This document shows positions 52,165 through 53,685 of a DNA stretch of 53,685 nt, in pieces. The notes below the pieces were generated by a model. That model worked only from the letters and a program-made list of their open reading frames with translations, made no database searches and was not told the origin of the DNA. The stretch is taken from assembly GCA_016744375.1 (NCBI GenBank), contig JADGEM010000027.1:1-53685 (forward strand). Reading direction: 5' to 3'. How positions within the stretch are numbered: the first letter of the stretch is position 1; each line of letters opens with the position of its first letter. The translations under genes were made by a program, and so were the position numbers. This stretch comes from Gammaproteobacteria bacterium (GTDB lineage Bacteria; Pseudomonadota; Gammaproteobacteria; GRL18).

Positions 52165-52537
52165 CAACCCACTCTAAGGCCTCATTAAAACTTTCAAAGT
52201 ATTTTACTTCACCTGAAACAAACCATGAACCTAATTTTGCAGCAATTTCCTGCCAGTTCTTATTGCCATAAATAGCAATTTTTTTAAATTCCCTACCATG
52301 TTTGATACCTAACTTGAAATCATCCCAGGCAGCTCTTGCTTCCCAGCCTTCCATCTCAGTTCCGTCAATTAACATGTGGACATCAGCATCTTTAACTCCA
52401 GCAAGTGCCGAATTAATCATTGGCGTTATTATTTCGTAGTCTTCATGAGTTAACTTACCGACTGCTTTCATAGTCATAAAAAATTTTGAATTGGATTTTT
52501 CAATGCCAATTGAAAGGCCATGTCTTTTAATGCTCAT
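52157..52537 (-). CDS. SpoIIAA-like/STAS-related protein
   Basis: The 126-residue cytoplasmic protein belongs to the SpoIIAA-like (PF11964) group, STAS-type alpha-beta proteins. It starts IEKSNSKFFMTMKAVGKLTH, has VHMLIDGTEMEGWEARAAWDD and KKIAIYGNKNWQEIAAKLG, and ends with FESFNEALEWVDV. Members may bind lipids or act as phospho-regulated switches. The gene overlaps the patatin gene by 8 nt and follows DUF2950 by 24 nt. Confidence 0.85.
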   Translation of the reverse strand: MSIKRHGLSIGIEKSNSKFFMTMKAVGKLTHEDYEIITPMINSALAGVKDADVHMLIDGTEMEGWEARAAWDDFKLGIKHGREFKKIAIYGNKNWQEIAAKLGSWFVSGEVKYFESFNEALEWVDV

Positions 52538-52561
52538 TTCACACTCCCTGCTTAATTTATC

Positions 52562-53563
52562 TTATGGATTTTCTTCTGAACGCACCCAACCTTCATCTGG
52601 GTTAAAAAGTGTCATTTTTGGTGCCAGTTTATCCGTATCTGAACCAAGATCCATTTCATAAAGAATACCGTCCTGGTTGATACTAAAACTCATAACACCT
52701 GAATCACCATACTCTGCTGGCCAGGCAAGCAGAGCAAATCCATAGTTCATGCGCTTACCGCTAAGATAGTTGTATGCACCTCCCTTAGCATTTTTTCCCT
52801 GTCCCTTGAGTATCTTATAGTAATAGCCATGATATGCACCTTCAGGTGTCTCTGCAGCAAATAAAGAGCCTAGAGGACTAGGGCTTTCGCCTGATTTTAC
52901 CGCCCAGTATAAACCATCTTTTTTACCTGGAGTGCTTAAAAATTTTTGTGCATATTCTAGTGAACCATCACCATTTCTATCCTGTTCTGCATACTCTTTC
53001 TGGGCATCATAATATGCCATAGCAGCTTGTATAGAAGAAAGCTCATTACGACCAATACGTCTTGTCTTTATAATTTCAATTCCAGCAGCGGTATCAAAAT
53101 ACCAGCCATTTTTTCCTTTAACCAGAGGAATTGGAAAAGTCCAGCCGAGCTTGCCAACCCCGATAAAGAATTGATCTTTTTTTCCAGCAATTAATTGATA
53201 GGATTTTTTCCAGGCATTAAGAAAAAGATTTCTATCCAGCTCATCAATTTCTTCAAGCGGCAATAAATTTATATTTTCCGAACCAAGCATTGTTTTGACC
53301 GCAGCAGGATCCTTTGCAAGAACCACTTCATGCAGTTTATCCGCCGCTTTTTCAGCCGTTGAAAAAAAAGCCTGCTGAGCAAAAACACCAGGACTTAGAA
53401 CTAATAACAGCAAGTTTATACTAAAAAAAGAGACAATCTTTGACCGACGCTGCTTTTTGTTTTGTATGTTCTGAATATTTACAGGGGCATTATCAAATTT
53501 CATTCTGGTTTCCATTTGTTTCATCACTCTCAATAAGTTAGCTAAAGCTAAGTTCTCTGTCAT
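52562..53563 (-). CDS. DUF2950 family protein
   Basis: This protein of up to 333 residues has a basic N-terminal segment and a hydrophobic helix followed by VFAQQ, a likely signal peptide. The mature part shows the DUF2950 pattern: AADKLHEVVLAKDPAAVKTMLG, GKNGWYFDTAAGIEIIKTRRIGRNELSSIQAAMAYYDAQKEYA, then GAYHGYYYKILKGQGKNAKGGAYNYL, ending in GWVRSEENP. Function unknown; DUF2950 regularly follows DUF3300. The start is uncertain: the ATG at 53563 overlaps the upstream stop (ATGA), but ATG 53524 or 53503 would give more normal signal peptides. Confidence 0.9.
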   Translation of the reverse strand: MTENLALANLLRVMKQMETRMKFDNAPVNIQNIQNKKQRRSKIVSFFSINLLLLVLSPGVFAQQAFFSTAEKAADKLHEVVLAKDPAAVKTMLGSENINLLPLEEIDELDRNLFLNAWKKSYQLIAGKKDQFFIGVGKLGWTFPIPLVKGKNGWYFDTAAGIEIIKTRRIGRNELSSIQAAMAYYDAQKEYAEQDRNGDGSLEYAQKFLSTPGKKDGLYWAVKSGESPSPLGSLFAAETPEGAYHGYYYKILKGQGKNAKGGAYNYLSGKRMNYGFALLAWPAEYGDSGVMSFSINQDGILYEMDLGSDTDKLAPKMTLFNPDEGWVRSEENP

Positions 53564-53685
53564 CTACGTCCGCCGCCGCCACGATGACCGCCGCCGCCCG
53601 ATCGACTTCGGGAACGACTGCCTCGATTAAAGTTATGGGATGACTGTTTTTGATTACGTATGCCAGAAAGTGAATTCGAACGTTT
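53560..53685 (-). CDS. DUF3300 family protein, C-terminal part (cut by window edge)
   Basis: The open frame enters at the window edge and ends in TGA at 53562-53560. The 41 visible residues are SLSGIRNQKQ, then Ser/Arg-rich SRSRSGGGG, then HRGGGGRR at the end. This low-complexity Arg/Gly tail is typical of DUF3300 C-termini, and its position immediately before DUF2950 is the known pairing. The stop overlaps the DUF2950 ATG. Most of the gene lies outside the window, so nothing more can be said about its domain. Confidence 0.75.
   Translation of the reverse strand, partial: KRSNSLSGIRNQKQSSHNFNRGSRSRSRSGGGGHRGGGGRR

Overview
The window looks like chromosomal DNA of an AT-rich gammaproteobacterium, probably a sulfur oxidiser. 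Gammaproteobacterial markers are the gacA/uvrY-uvrC-pgsA-tRNA-Gly block (the same order as in E. coli), MutH, CsiV, RoxA, TamA-TamB and a YccA-type Bax-inhibitor protein. Sulfur metabolism is suggested by a thiosulfate dehydrogenase pair (tsdB-tsdA), a DsrE-like protein and an adenylate kinase whose LID resembles those of dissimilatory sulfur bacteria. No rRNA, prophage, transposase or CRISPR array was seen. The genus cannot be resolved from the sequence alone.

Layout. 1-3.8 kb: tRNA-Gly, pgsA, uvrC and a GacA/UvrY regulator, then tRNA-Ser. 4.0-7.4 kb: yccA-like gene, a 59-residue membrane protein, mutH, a possible gene remnant, def and csiV. 7.4-16.7 kb: a tight minus-strand run read as rlmD, oligopeptide-type binding lipoprotein, leaderless YkuD L,D-carboxypeptidase/transpeptidase, two ABC permeases, nagZ, MscS channel, DsrE-like protein, purine phosphoribosyltransferase and methylthioinosine phosphorylase. 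This joins a probable peptidoglycan-recycling module to purine and methylthio-nucleoside salvage. 17.0-17.8 kb: secreted alpha-carbonic anhydrase.

17.8-27.1 kb is a eukaryote-like phospho-signalling island: PP2C phosphatase, FHA-kinase, and a 1674-residue kinase with a zinc ribbon, four repeated Thr motifs, TPR, two WD40 propellers, a membrane anchor and a pseudopilin-like C-terminus. A divergent MscS-like membrane protein lies beside it. 27.2-37.4 kb: roxA, glutamate dehydrogenase, adenylate kinase, a CoA-binding protein, a membrane zinc peptidase, and tamA-tamB.

37.5-49.5 kb is a minus-strand run of ten genes read as tsdB, tsdA, marC, RND adaptor, RND pump, AI-2E-family permease, outer-membrane factor, HlyD/EmrA adaptor, DUF2955/FUSC permease and a K+-channel-like protein. 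Thiosulfate oxidation therefore sits at the head of a double efflux cluster that shares one outer-membrane factor. 49.8-53.7 kb: a small exported two-repeat protein of unknown function, a putative lipoprotein, and a coupled group of DUF3300 (cut by the window edge), DUF2950, SpoIIAA/STAS-like and patatin lipoprotein genes.

The least explained parts are the kinase island, the peptidoglycan-recycling operon, the small repeat protein and several clear dyads or tandem repeats in promoter regions. All family calls rest on reading motifs; no database search was run.
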